A stretch of 64,000 nucleotides of DNA, from the NCBI GenBank assembly GCA_026936325.1, contig JAPTHN010000001.1, positions 3,374,370 through 3,438,369 of the forward strand, read 5' to 3'. The notes under the pieces were generated by a model that did no database searches, was not told the origin of the DNA, and saw only the letters and a list, made by a program, of their open reading frames with translations. Both the position numbers and the translations under genes were made by a program. Origin of the DNA: Platynereis dumerilii (Eukaryota > Annelida > Polychaeta > Phyllodocida > Nereididae). This document shows positions 48,870 to 58,745 of this stretch, piece after piece; within the stretch, counting starts at the first letter, position 1; every line of letters starts with the position of its first letter.

Positions 48870-50216
48870 AGAAAACTGTCTGGGTGGAGTATAAAGCCAA
48901 TTTATCATCCAGTGGCAAATTGATGGCTTTTTCCATGAATTCCAGCTTTTTTATTCATCCTGTTAGTCTAATGTCTTTCACTGTTGCAATGGAATAACTC
49001 ATTAAAAACGAAAGGATTAGAAAGGCTGCCAACTACAGACACTTGAGCCTTCCAGCCCAATTTGTCAAGCCTTTCTCCACCACCAAGAGTTTCTGTTGCT
49101 GTCACAATTTTGATTACATAATGATGGAGGGTCGGGCCCCTTATCTCTGCCTGTGGAAGGCTGTATTCCCTGCACAGATTTCAAGGCAGTAAACTGAGGA
49201 TTGAAAATTTCCACGACAGCTGATGAGCTGATTGACATCGTTGCTCAGGCAATGTTTCTATTTGCAATAAAGAACGATCTGCGTCAATAAAATTAATCGC
49301 TCGCGGTTCATTTAAGGAATTTTATTTACATTAGGCGCTTTAAAACAATTGCAAATGGATTACGGTGCATTTTAATCGATTTGCAGGAAATAACTGGGCA
49401 GTGGGAAGTTGCATATCCCACTCGGAGAACACAAATCTGGACGTTCATCAATTTAATTGTTACTCGCGACATCATTTACCCAGCCGCAAGCCAATAACAA
49501 TCACATTGCGGGCAATAAGTCACACCAATGGCATGGAATCACTCCGAATCAGCTGGGCAATGCCACTCTTCGGCCGTAATGCCTCCCATTAGAGCGGTTC
49601 CCACAGCAATGCTACCATGAGGAAAAATAATCAAATTAAAACTAATGCTCTCCGGGGAGAAATTTCAAATTATTAGGTTGAAGAATTTTGCAAACAGTGT
49701 GAACCACACGAAAATGCAGCATTGTAACAAACGTGTTAATGATGGCCACACCGGAGTAACAGAATTAGTCGATAAATAACCACAACATATGCACAATCAG
49801 GTCACCAATGAGTACGTGACTCAACATTTGAGATAATCTTGGGTGGATTTCCATTGGGAAGCCAACTTAAAAATGGCTGAACAATTTTGTCCTCCACATG
49901 TATAACATGTATAACCCAAGTGTCCCTGCAACTGTTGCCTGCTGAAGTGCGCCTTTTTCACACAGAAACTGATTTCGCAATCCCTTTTTCAGTCACTTCG
50001 TACAGTTGGCATTCTAAAGGTCTCAGGAAAAACCTGCAGTTTTTATGAGATTTGCCCTGCTGGTGCCTAGATACTAGCAGATAGCAACGAACGCAGAGAA
50101 CGCAAAGGTCTGAGGACAACGCACAGGTCTGAGGACATGTGAATGGTCTGAGGACAGTGTCGACACCGTCACTTTCAGCTGCTGGACAATGGACACTCCC
50201 AGGCACGAGACACAAG
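48870..50216. other. Unassigned DNA, possible conserved noncoding stretch at 49240-49620
   Basis: No gene was recognised. The segment 49240-49620 contrasts with its surroundings: it has CpGs (AATCGCTCGCGG, TACTCGCGACATC), homeodomain-type sites (TTAATCG, CAATTTAATTG) and no repeat structure. Confidence 0.3.
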
Positions 50217-50670
50217 ATTGGTTAATGGTCACCTGCCAGAGAATAAGGTGGACAGTTGGATTGGACAGCTAGCCAGAGAGCTACAAGTAGTAAAAGAGGA
50301 GAGCTGGATGGAGAAAATAGCTAGCTGGACTAGACAGCTTCTTAGAGTGGACAGCCGGTTTGACAATACAGCTCAGAGAGAATATCCCTGCATAGCTGGT
50401 TAGAGAGGAGAGCTAGCTAAACTAGACATCTACACAGAGCAAACAACTGACCAAACAGAACAGCTGGTCAGAAAGGATAGCTAGCTGGGCAGAGAGGATA
50501 ACTGGCTGGGTTAAACAGCTGCTTATAATTAGAGCGAACAGCTGGTCAGAGTGGATAGCTAGCTGGGCAGAAATCTGGGCAGAGAGGATAGCTGGCTGGG
50601 CTAAACAGCTGCCTATAATTAGAGAGAACAGCTGGTCAGAGCGGATAGCTAGCTGGAACGGACAGCGAGG
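50217..50670. repeat. Degenerate AGCTGG/TAGCTAGCTGG tandem repeats
   Basis: Short units (GAACAGCTGGTCAGAG, GGATAGCTAGCTGGGCAGAG) build a longer period of about 89 bp that is clear at 50522 and 50610 (TATAATTAGAGNGAACAGCT). The 61-codon frame inside is repeat-derived. Confidence 0.88.
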
Positions 50671-50701
50671 ACTCTCCAGTCTATTGCGTCAATGGATAGA
50701 T

Positions 50702-50902
50702 TGATGGATGATTGGGGCTTTAAGTCCTATATTTATGCACTTGGTAGGCTAATTAGGACAGGAGGATGACACGGCAAGGAGGCAAAGGATGATTGAAACA
50801 GCCATCCAACATAGGCCCAGGTGACCCGGCAAGAGCTGGATCGAACCCTAGATCCAGCGATTGGCAGTCCAGCACCCTACCACTAGACCAACCCTCCCCC
50901 CC
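50702..50902 (-). mobile_element. tRNA-derived SINE, near full-length copy
   Basis: Minus orientation: GGGGGAGGGTTGGTCTAGTG head, A box TGGTCTAGTGG, B box slightly damaged (GGTTCGATCC), then the same body and 3' part as the copy at 48112, ending in AATCATCCATCAATCTATCC. Confidence 0.9.
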
Positions 50903-51354
50903 CTCTTGCGTCAATGTGAAGACGAGCAATGTCACGGGCAGTGTCAGGCATCCATCACCAGATTGGTCAGTGTGTTCTCACTGTGTCCTCCCTGTTTGCT
51001 ATTCTCCCATAGCAAACATACCCAAAAAGGTTGCAATCCAGACAAATTGTTAAAGCCACAATGGAGGTCACTGAGCCATCTCACACCACAGTGACACCAC
51101 ACCTACACAATTCTACAGCCCACACTCAGGCTATAGAATATCCTCCAATAAGATGTTTCCATACCAACCAACACCAAGTGATGTTGCTGATAGCCTGTTG
51201 CAATATGCTGGGGATCAAAGCTTCCTTTAACCATGTTAAACATGCAGATGTATTTGCAACCTTTAAAATTTCAAGAAGTACGGTAGCATTAAAGTACTTC
51301 TTCGGCAAATATTTTTACAAAGATTGTCTTAAAATTTTATTTTACCTGATGTGT
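50903..51354. other. Unassigned DNA
   Basis: No gene or known repeat was recognised between the SINE and the AACAAACAAAT repeats. Confidence 0.4.
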
Positions 51355-51935
51355 CAACAAACCAATAAAAGCCAAGTGCAAATAGATTGTTACTATTGTT
51401 TCAGCAAACAAATTGAAAGTCTCAACTCTCAACAAACAAATAGATTGTTACTTTGGTTACAGTAAAAAAAAATTGATACTCTCAACAAACAAAAATATTT
51501 CTACTACTGTATCAGCAAACAAATTGATATTCTCAACAAACAAATATATTGCTACTATTGTTTCAGCAAACAAACTCATAGTATCAACAAACAAATATAA
51601 TATGGTTACTACTGTTTCAGCAAACGAATTGATATTATCAACTGGGCCACATGAAAAACCTAGTATGGATGTGTCACCCAGTTAAAATATTTTTAAAATA
51701 AATAAAATAAAATAAAATCAACCAACAAATTGATTGATATGGAAAATAAATGTTTCTTCTTCGCTCCAGGAGTCCAGGTATATCCAATCCATGTAAAATT
51801 AATAAACAACTTATTTGCTATTATAGTTTCAATAAACAAATTGATAATCACAACAAACAAATCGACTGTTACCATTGTTTCAACAAACAAATAGATAGTC
51901 TTAAGTTACTTAACAAAATAGTAATTGTTTGAGTG
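51355..51935. repeat. Degenerate tandem repeat (TTTCAGCAAACAAATTGATA...), about 51-bp unit
   Basis: Copies of ACTATTGTTTCAGCAAACAA followed by ATTGATANTCTCAACAAACA run from 51355 to 51640 and again at 51820-51900. They are interrupted by an AT-rich (AATAA)n patch near 51690-51720 and a unique 51720-51810. Frames of 90-144 codons here are repeat products. Confidence 0.88.
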
Positions 51936-52303
51936 TTGCTATTGTCTCAGGGCAGGGTACAAATCAATGTATAACTGTGAATTATGGCAAATTAATTTCT
52001 GAAGCCAAATTGTACGTAAGATTGATAAATCCGATAATAATATATGATGGCAAATTAAACAATTAATGCCCATGAGGCAGGGGAAGGCTGTGTCAGTGAT
52101 GGATGGTGCAACCACACAAAATTATTTCATCAATTTATCTTTTAAACATTCTTTCTCTTCTTTGAAGCAAAATTCAGGGACATTTATCACATGTCAGAAG
52201 GAGCGGGGCCTTATATCTCTTAAAAACTTTATATCCTCTTTGTTAAAACACCAAGGATATCAATGTCTCACATTTGAAAAGAGTTATGACAAAGCGGTCC
52301 TAC
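51936..52303 (-). other. Intron downstream of the NBEA-family exon
   Basis: It begins, in the gene's direction, with the donor GTAGGACC just below 52304. Plus-strand frames through this region (52066-52332, 52274-52507) overlap the exon in antisense and are not genes. The next exon, expected to encode a piece like AEIWSMFTAIL, was not found anywhere below this point. Confidence 0.6.
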
Positions 52304-52408
52304 CTGAAGAGTGGTCGCGCAACTGTCGGTAAGTTGCAGCATGTGAACGACATTTTCCGGATCCTGAATGATGAAGTTCGATTCCAGTTCGAATTCTCCA
52401 CCAACCAG
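52304..52408 (-). CDS. Neurobeachin/LRBA-family BEACH protein, one internal exon near the N terminus
   Basis: This 105-bp exon encodes 35 residues, [16 protein letters not shown] followed by [19 protein letters not shown]. As I recall it, human NBEA has LVGGEFDLEMNFIIQD then AESITCMTELLEHCDVTCQ at the same place: equal length, about 20 of 35 identical. Neurobeachin and LRBA are large BEACH-WD40 scaffold proteins of vesicle and membrane-protein traffic; this exon belongs to the N-terminal helical region, far upstream of the BEACH domain. Splice signals fit well: acceptor CTCTGTTCTTCTTTCAG just above 52408 and donor CAG|GTAGGA just below 52304, both phase 0. Gene direction is minus. I cannot tell NBEA from LRBA (a single gene in most invertebrates, NBEA/rugose). 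The preceding exon (family pattern MKFAVLIGLIQVGEVSNRD) and the following one were not seen, so both introns are long. Confidence 0.9.
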
Positions 52409-53569
52409 CTGAAAGAAGAACAGAGACCAATGGTTGGACAAATGTGTAATGCAAATCAAATTTTAGACATAAACAGACAATTGCACCAAGATAATTTCAA
52501 GTTTTAGAAAGCAGGGCATTAACTGATTGAATGTCAACGCCCGAATATAAACAGTGTCTTAAATAAACAAGTAATATTAAAACAAGTAATTTTATTCTAC
52601 ATTTTGAAAAATTACAACACATAAATATAAAGTCTTAGCAGTGTATGTCTTAGTTAGCAAGTCAATTTTATGCGTCTTTTTCGGTTACTAACAGCTATTT
52701 TAGAACTGGCAAAATTGATATCTAACTGATACCGATAGCAATAACTTCTGCAGAATATTACAATACAGGGGATTCCATAGTAGCTTCTCAATAGAGACCA
52801 CAGGTTAGACCAACATGTGGATTCTAATGCAAATTAAATTGTGAATTGAGCCCAACAGACAATGAAGAATAATGATCTCTTGCATGCAAAATGGATGATC
52901 CCAAACACTTGGATATCTTGCAGCCTTGAGAAGCCGCTCCGAAGCACTGCGTTAGACCTGCAGATTCAAATCAGCGAATTTAACCGAGATATTGTCCTTT
53001 ACAAATTCATTGTGAAACGGAACGGATAATGGATGAATTTCACACAATGTGAAGATCATTATCTAGAGCTCGTTTCTGGAAAATAGAAGCATCCACTCAA
53101 CTATCTGATCTCACAACACTCTTCATGCAGTTCAGCGACCCCCTAAAATTTCAATATTATTATTATCAATACCTTCAAAATGTTGAATTTAATCTTACTA
53201 TCAAAGAAATAACTTCAGGATATTGATTTTATCTTAATGCCATTTCAAAACCCAAAGAGAACCCTTTCTAAAGTAATGAATATTTTCCATGCAGTTGGAC
53301 AAGACCACAGAGCATCCAATGAGACAATGCCCAAAGTAATCCCTTTCATGAGAGAGAGGGTATTTATTTGATAATGTTTTAACTTTTACCTTTCAAAACT
53401 AAGTTTGAAGCATTATTCCAAGGCATGTTAAATAAAGTCAGTAACAGTCTGTTATGTTATGGAATTTGTCAAATAGCCAGATTTCCTAATGTAAATGTCA
53501 AGAACTTGATGACTCTATAGATCTCTTTGGTTCACGTATCCATCAAGCTAGCCTCATTTTGCAACAATT
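52409..53569 (-). other. Intron upstream of the NBEA-family exon
   Basis: No further exon was recognised up to the end of the window. The first kilobase shows no repeats; 52900-53100 has somewhat balanced composition with a few CpGs (GAAGCCGCTCCGAAG, GAAACGGAACGG). The pyrimidine tract and possible branch sequences lie at 52411-52450. Confidence 0.5.
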
Positions 53570-53764
53570 GATGGATGGTTGGGGCTTTTAATCCTGTATT
53601 TTTGCACCTGGTAAGATAATTAGGACAGGACGAGGACACAGCAATGAGGTGAAGGATGACTGAAACAGTCGTTCAAACATAGGACAAGGTGAACCAGCAA
53701 GAGCTGGATTCGAACCCGAAACCCAGCGATTGGCAACCCAGCACGTCACCACTGAGCTACCTTT
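53570..53764 (-). mobile_element. tRNA-derived SINE copy
   Basis: Minus orientation: a degraded A-box region (GTAGCTCAGTGGTGACG), an intact B box GGTTCGAATCC, the body, and the 3' part GTGCAAAAATACAGGATTAA, then AACCATCCATCA. It is the most diverged of the near full-length copies. Confidence 0.88.
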
Positions 53765-54781
53765 TCCTAAATTTGTTTGCAAAGTTATATGCATATGTCT
53801 CATAATTTATTAGCTAGTAAAGCTGTGCACAAGTCAGAGCTAGTACAGTAATTATGGAGAGTCACTGAGGAGGCCCTTGACTTAAACCAGAAAGTTCTGG
53901 CAGTTACTGTGAGAGTACACTAACTGAGTGCTAATGAACCAGTATTGCAGCCTTGAATGATGACTTAGTGTCCCTGTAACATCATAAACTACACCATAAA
54001 GCACCATTAGACACATGACATGGCCCCTCAATCTGCATAAAATGCCACAGTGTGTGCATAAAGCGAATTAGGCTGATTAGCTTCCCAGCCATTTTTCATG
54101 TTCATCGGCTATTGATCGCTGGTTGCCTCCTTGCAAATAGAAAAGAGGAAAGTGTCAATGCACTGCAGCATCATCATAGTCAGCATTGCAGCATTTACTA
54201 ACTGGTCTGGTCTTGGCGACAAGTGACACTTCCGCGGAGGTTCCTTACCTTCGGCGGTCATTGTATGGAGCGGGTAACTTGTGGGTGCTTGACAGCAAGG
54301 GCCCTTCCAGTATTTATACATTTATACCCTTTAGATAGTAGTGCTGAAAAAATTAATTTTATTGGTATTTATAAATCATCGAAACTTCTCAAACAATCGC
54401 GTGGGGTGCAGTACTTAGGCTATTAAAAGATTACTTCCCCAGCCCTTTTTCTATTACAGCAATTTTGTAGAGAATATAACTTCCTGAGAAAGGTAGAGGT
54501 TGTCTATTACAGAATGCAGATTGGTTGCTCATAGGAGTGCACTGGTCAGAGGGATCACTGAGAGTCCATTGCATAGCCTAATCATAAGCCAGCAAAGCAT
54601 TGTAATGCAGTCCTGGCTTAACCATAGCGCAGCACCATCACTGTCCATCAAGCATGTGATGTGACTGCATAATAGCATTAGTACATGCAATACTACCATT
54701 GTATTCACATCACAGTGTGATCAGCCACATGCCCAGTGTTACCCAGCAGTTAGACTGCATTAGCAGATCCCTGTTATGCCT
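53765..54781. other. Unassigned DNA
   Basis: No gene was recognised. Frames at 54109-54321 and 54223-54426 overlap on opposite strands and show no family match. Confidence 0.4.
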
Positions 54782-55290
54782 AGAAATAGAAGAATTGCGG
54801 AAACTGTTGACAGTGTGCTGAAGTGACCTATATATATAGCGTCTCAAAAATAGAAGGGCTATAGAACTGTACTCTGTGTGCTGAAGGGACCTATATACTA
54901 CACCTCATAAATAGAAGAATTGCCGACTGGTGACTCCTCTGTGTGCTGAAGTGACTATAAAAAATGTCTTGTAAATAGAAGACTTGCAGAACTGTCATCT
55001 GTGTGCTGAAGTGACCTATATTGATGTCTCATAAATAGAAGACTTTCCTTTGTGTGCTGAAGTGACCTATAAACAATGTCTTGTAAATAGAAGAACTGCA
55101 GACTGGTCCTCTGTGCTTGAGGGACACAAATATACTACGTCTCATAAATAGAAGATTTGCACAACTGTTGTCTACGTGCTAAACTGACCTATATACTATG
55201 TCTCACTTATAAATAGAAGAGTTATAGAAGTCTACTCTGTGTGCTGAAGTCAGAGAAGTCATTGACCTATATATGATGTCTTGGAATCTC
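54782..55290. repeat. About 62-bp tandem repeat, eight copies
   Basis: Each unit has GTGTGCTGAAGTGACCTATA, a TATGTCTCATAAATAGAAGA phrase and TTGCAGAACTG. Units vary in length through small deletions, and the last ones are more diverged. Confidence 0.92.
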
Positions 55291-55999
55291 AAGACTTGCT
55301 GAGCACGCTGAGAGATAATGCACGCCAGACAGGATTACTCTTATTTATCCCAGTGTACTGTCACATAAGGTTGGCTTATTAGAATAGGAACCATGTTGGT
55401 CAACTACCAGGTCATAATCCCAGGCACCCAGTCAGTGACATTCTCAGACATTCTGACTACTAGCTGGAGATGCTTACAAGAATGTCAGACTCATAATACC
55501 ATTGATGGACTAGATGGGGGCATATTAAAATATGCAAGACTGGCAGGGTGTTTGCTGACAGCGTGTTTGTGTTCCAGAGAGATCCATGACTATTACAGGA
55601 GAAGCAGTGTTACCGCCATGTTGGAGATACTAAATTGCACACCCTTGAGATACAAAGAAAAATTGACAAAGCCATTATTGTATAAGATCCTGATGGCTTA
55701 GTGGCAGTACCAATTGATCAAATGCATTTGTCAAATGCATCCATACGAGGACATTGCCACAGACTAGGCATCTTTCATACAAGAATGCATTTACTCCAAT
55801 CTAAGAATATCTCCAATACTTGTACTTTGCGGACACCATAAAAATATGAATTGATTTCCTCAATAAAGTAATGGATGGTGAAAATCTAGATATTTGCAAA
55901 GCAGCAACTAGAACGGAGTGCACGAGATGCACAAACGTAGCTCTGCTACCAGTGCACGACATCGCATTAAAATACTGTGCAACCACTTGAAGGCTTGCT
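55291..55999. other. Unassigned DNA
   Basis: A 102-codon plus-strand frame (55393-55701) has no recognised motif. No splice-bounded exon or repeat was identified. Confidence 0.35.
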
Positions 56000-56575
56000 T
56001 GAAGACAGAATACACCCATCAGTATACACCCATCGATATAATATACACTCATCAATAGAAACCCATCATCGGTAGGTACAACTCGGTAGACACACATCGG
56101 TCAGTAGACACCCAGCGGTCAGCGAACACCCAATGGTTGGCATACACTCATCAGTCAGTATACAGCCTTTGGAATGTATACATCCATTGGTAAGCATTAT
56201 TATTATTAACACATACACCCTTTGGTACATGTACACCCTTCGGTCCGTGTGCACCCTTTAGTATGTATACATCCTTTGGTACAGTATATACACCCTTTGG
56301 GAATGTATACACACATTGGTAAACATATACTCCCATTGATAAACATATACTCCCATTGATAAACATATACACCCATTGGTAAACATATACACCCATTGGT
56401 GAACCTTGCTGCCATTAGTAAACCTTACACCCATTGGAAACATTACACCCATTGGTAAACATTCACCTGTAGGTAAACATTACACCCATTGGTCAACATT
56501 ACACCAATTGGTCAACATTACACCCATTGGTCAACATTACACCCATTGGTAAACATTACATCCATTGGTAAACAT
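56000..56575. repeat. 18-20-bp tandem repeat (ACACCCATTGGTAAACATAT)
   Basis: Early copies are loose (ACACCCATCAGTATACACCC, ACACATCGGTCAGTAGACAC). From 56220 on they become regular as ACACCCTTTGGTA and ACACCCATTGGTAAACAT. The array is interrupted by the palindromic insertion at 56582 and resumes near 57040 and 57540. Frames inside are repeat products. Confidence 0.92.
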
Positions 56576-56581
56576 ACTATC

Positions 56582-56724
56582 AGTTACACCCTGCTCGTTT
56601 CGAGGGTACAGGAATATACACCACGAAGGACTCCATACACCACGAAGCCGAAGGCTGAGTGGTGTATGGAGGCCTGAGTGGTGTATATTCCCGTACCCTC
56701 GAAAAACGAGCAGGGTGTAACGGT
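56582..56724. mobile_element. Palindromic MITE within the ACACCCATTGG array
   Basis: The left arm, GTTACACCCTGCTCGTTTCG then AGGGTAC, is mirrored by GTACCCTCGAAAAACGAGCA then GGGTGTAAC. Inner parts repeat GGTGTAT and TCCATACACCAC in both senses, centred at GCCGAAGGC. The insertion may extend to about 57036: TTTATCCTCAG follows the palindrome and its complement CTGAGGATAAA occurs just before the array resumes. Confidence 0.8.
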
Positions 56725-57102
56725 TTTATCCTCAGATTTCTACTTTATTGATGCCCAAAGATTTTCTTGCAAACTGAGTCTGAAATGTCTTTCAGTAACA
56801 AAGCAACAGCATTGTGACGTCATCAATAGTGCTGTCACCTGGATGATGTCACAATGGCTCAAACAATGGCATTGTGACGTCATGACTATTGTTGCTACAA
56901 GAAAACGTCATAACAATCCTATGGTTGCAATTGTGACATCATTGTTTATCTCATACACCCTGTCTGATGACGACAGGTGTCATACACCGCGGCTCTCAAC
57001 CAATCAGAATCAAGGATTCACACTGGACTGAGGATAAATACGCATACACCCTTTGGTAAATATACACCATTTGGTGCATATACACCCTTTGGTATGGTAC
57101 TA

Positions 57103-57536
57103 GCATAAGACCCGTGAAAGCATACATGCGAGGGAAGTTGAAAACTAAAGGGTTTTCTGTAATCGCCTATATAGTTGGTTTATGGAAAACATCACCTCAA
57201 TTTCTTTGACTGTAATTTGAACATGAAACCTAGGTAAGGACCTTGTAAAGAATACATAAAAGCTTCTGGCAAGTTTTCATAACTTGGCTATCCGTAGTTT
57301 GGTTGCAGTAGCATAAGGGGTCGGTGAATTAATAGTAAGCAAGCATTAGACCCGTGAAGACATGTCAGGGGAGGGTTATGTTGAAAAACCTAACTTCAAT
57401 TTGCGTGCCTATAATTTGGATGTGAAACATAGCTAAGGACATTGTAGGGTGTTGTAGGAAGACTTGTAGAAGTTTTCATAACTGGGCAATCAGTAGTTTT
57501 GTTGGAGTAGCGTAAGGGGTCCGTGAATTAATAGTA
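57103..57536. repeat. Two-copy tandem duplication, about 220-240 bp
   Basis: Copies begin AGACCCGTGAA at about 57108 and 57348 and end GTGAATTAATAGTA at about 57338 and 57536. Internal matches include GTTTTCATAACT and GTAGCNTAAGGGGTC. The copies are moderately diverged. Confidence 0.85.
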
Positions 57537-58215
57537 TGATACACCCTTTCGAAATGTATACAACCATTGGTAAACATATACACTTTAATGCTAAACATAT
57601 AAACCCACTGGCAAACATATACACCCATTGTTGAATTTAAACCCATTGTTGAATTTACACCCATTGTTGAATTTACACCCATTGGTATGTGAACATCCAT
57701 TGGTAAACATTACATCCATTGGTAAACATTACAACCATTTGCAACCCCTGCCAACACTTGCACCCACTGCAAACACTTGCACCCACTGCCAACACTTGCA
57801 CCCACTGCCAACACTTGCACCCACTGCCAACACTTGCACCCACTGCCAACACTTGAACCCACTGCCAACACTTGCAAACACTGCTAACACTTGCACCCAC
57901 TGCCAACACTTGCACCCACTGCCAACACTTGCACCCACTGCCAATACTTGCATCCCCTGCCAACACTTGAACCCATGGCCAACACTTGCACCCACTGCCA
58001 ACACTTGCACCCACTGCCAACACTTAAACCCACTGCCAACACTTGCATCCCCTGCCAACACTTGCACCCACCGCCAACACTTGCAACCCTGCTAACACTT
58101 GCACCCCTGCCAACACTTGAACCCCCAGCCAACACTTGCACCCCCTGCCAACACTTGTACCCCAGCCAACACTTGCACCCCCTGCCAACACTTGCACCCA
58201 CTGCCAACACTTGCA
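57537..58215. repeat. 19-bp tandem repeat (TTGCACCCACTGCCAACAC), about 26 copies
   Basis: After remnants of the ACACCCATTGGTAAACAT array (57537-57728), a regular 19-mer array fills 57730-58215, with CCCCTGCCAACACTTG variants toward the right. Frames of 100-155 codons on both strands (NTCTHCQHLHPLP-type) are repeat products. Confidence 0.95.
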
Positions 58216-58657
58216 CCCACTGAAAAGTCCACAAATTCAGGCCACATGCATGTCTGCTCAGCGCTTCACAATTTTTTCACTAGATGTCCCTGCAGTAGCA
58301 TGGCCAGGGTCAAACTCCCTCTGGTGGACATGGAAAAAAGTATCCAGGAACTCCCAGAATGCATTGGGCTACTGCTATTTTTTGCAGACGAATACAGTCG
58401 AAATTAACCAATGTAATAAAGTTATTTACTAAGGCTGTGAGCAATGAAATGCCTGGACATGTAGCAGGCCTGATGAGCATGGTTTAGTTGACTCAATCAA
58501 CAGGTAAGCAAGGTGCAAATACGATAATTGCAGCCACTACTTGAGATCACTTGATGATCACTTGGCAGACGACAGCCATGTACGTACAATGATCCAGCTG
58601 GGGGAACAGGATTCTGGCATTCTCTAGGAGTTCAATAGACTGGCCTCCTGCCAGTCT

Positions 58658-58745
58658 AATAATTGGGGCTTTACATCCTGTATTTATGCACTTGGTAGGC
58701 TAATTAGGACAGGAGGACACAGCAATGAGGTGAAGGATGATTGAA
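58658..58745 (-). mobile_element. tRNA-derived SINE, 3' fragment
   Basis: Only the tail half is present: GTTTCAATCATCCTTCACCT, CCTAATTAGCCTACCAAGTG and GGATGTAAAGCCCCAATTAT in minus orientation. The tRNA head is missing, as in a 5'-truncated insertion. Confidence 0.85.

Noticed and set aside
1-52303. Next downstream NBEA-family exons (AEIWSMFTAIL..., WPYQNGFTLNTWFRMD...)
   Set aside because: I looked for these patterns on the minus strand by eye and found none. They probably lie outside the window, though a diverged exon could have been missed.
52066-52507. Plus-strand frames of 77 and 88 codons
   Set aside because: They overlap the NBEA-family exon in antisense; splice signals and family match support the minus strand.
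57628-58234. Frames of 100-155 codons (NTCTHCQHL... and CKCWQWVQVLAVGAS...)
   Set aside because: They are direct translations of the 19-bp array on both strands.
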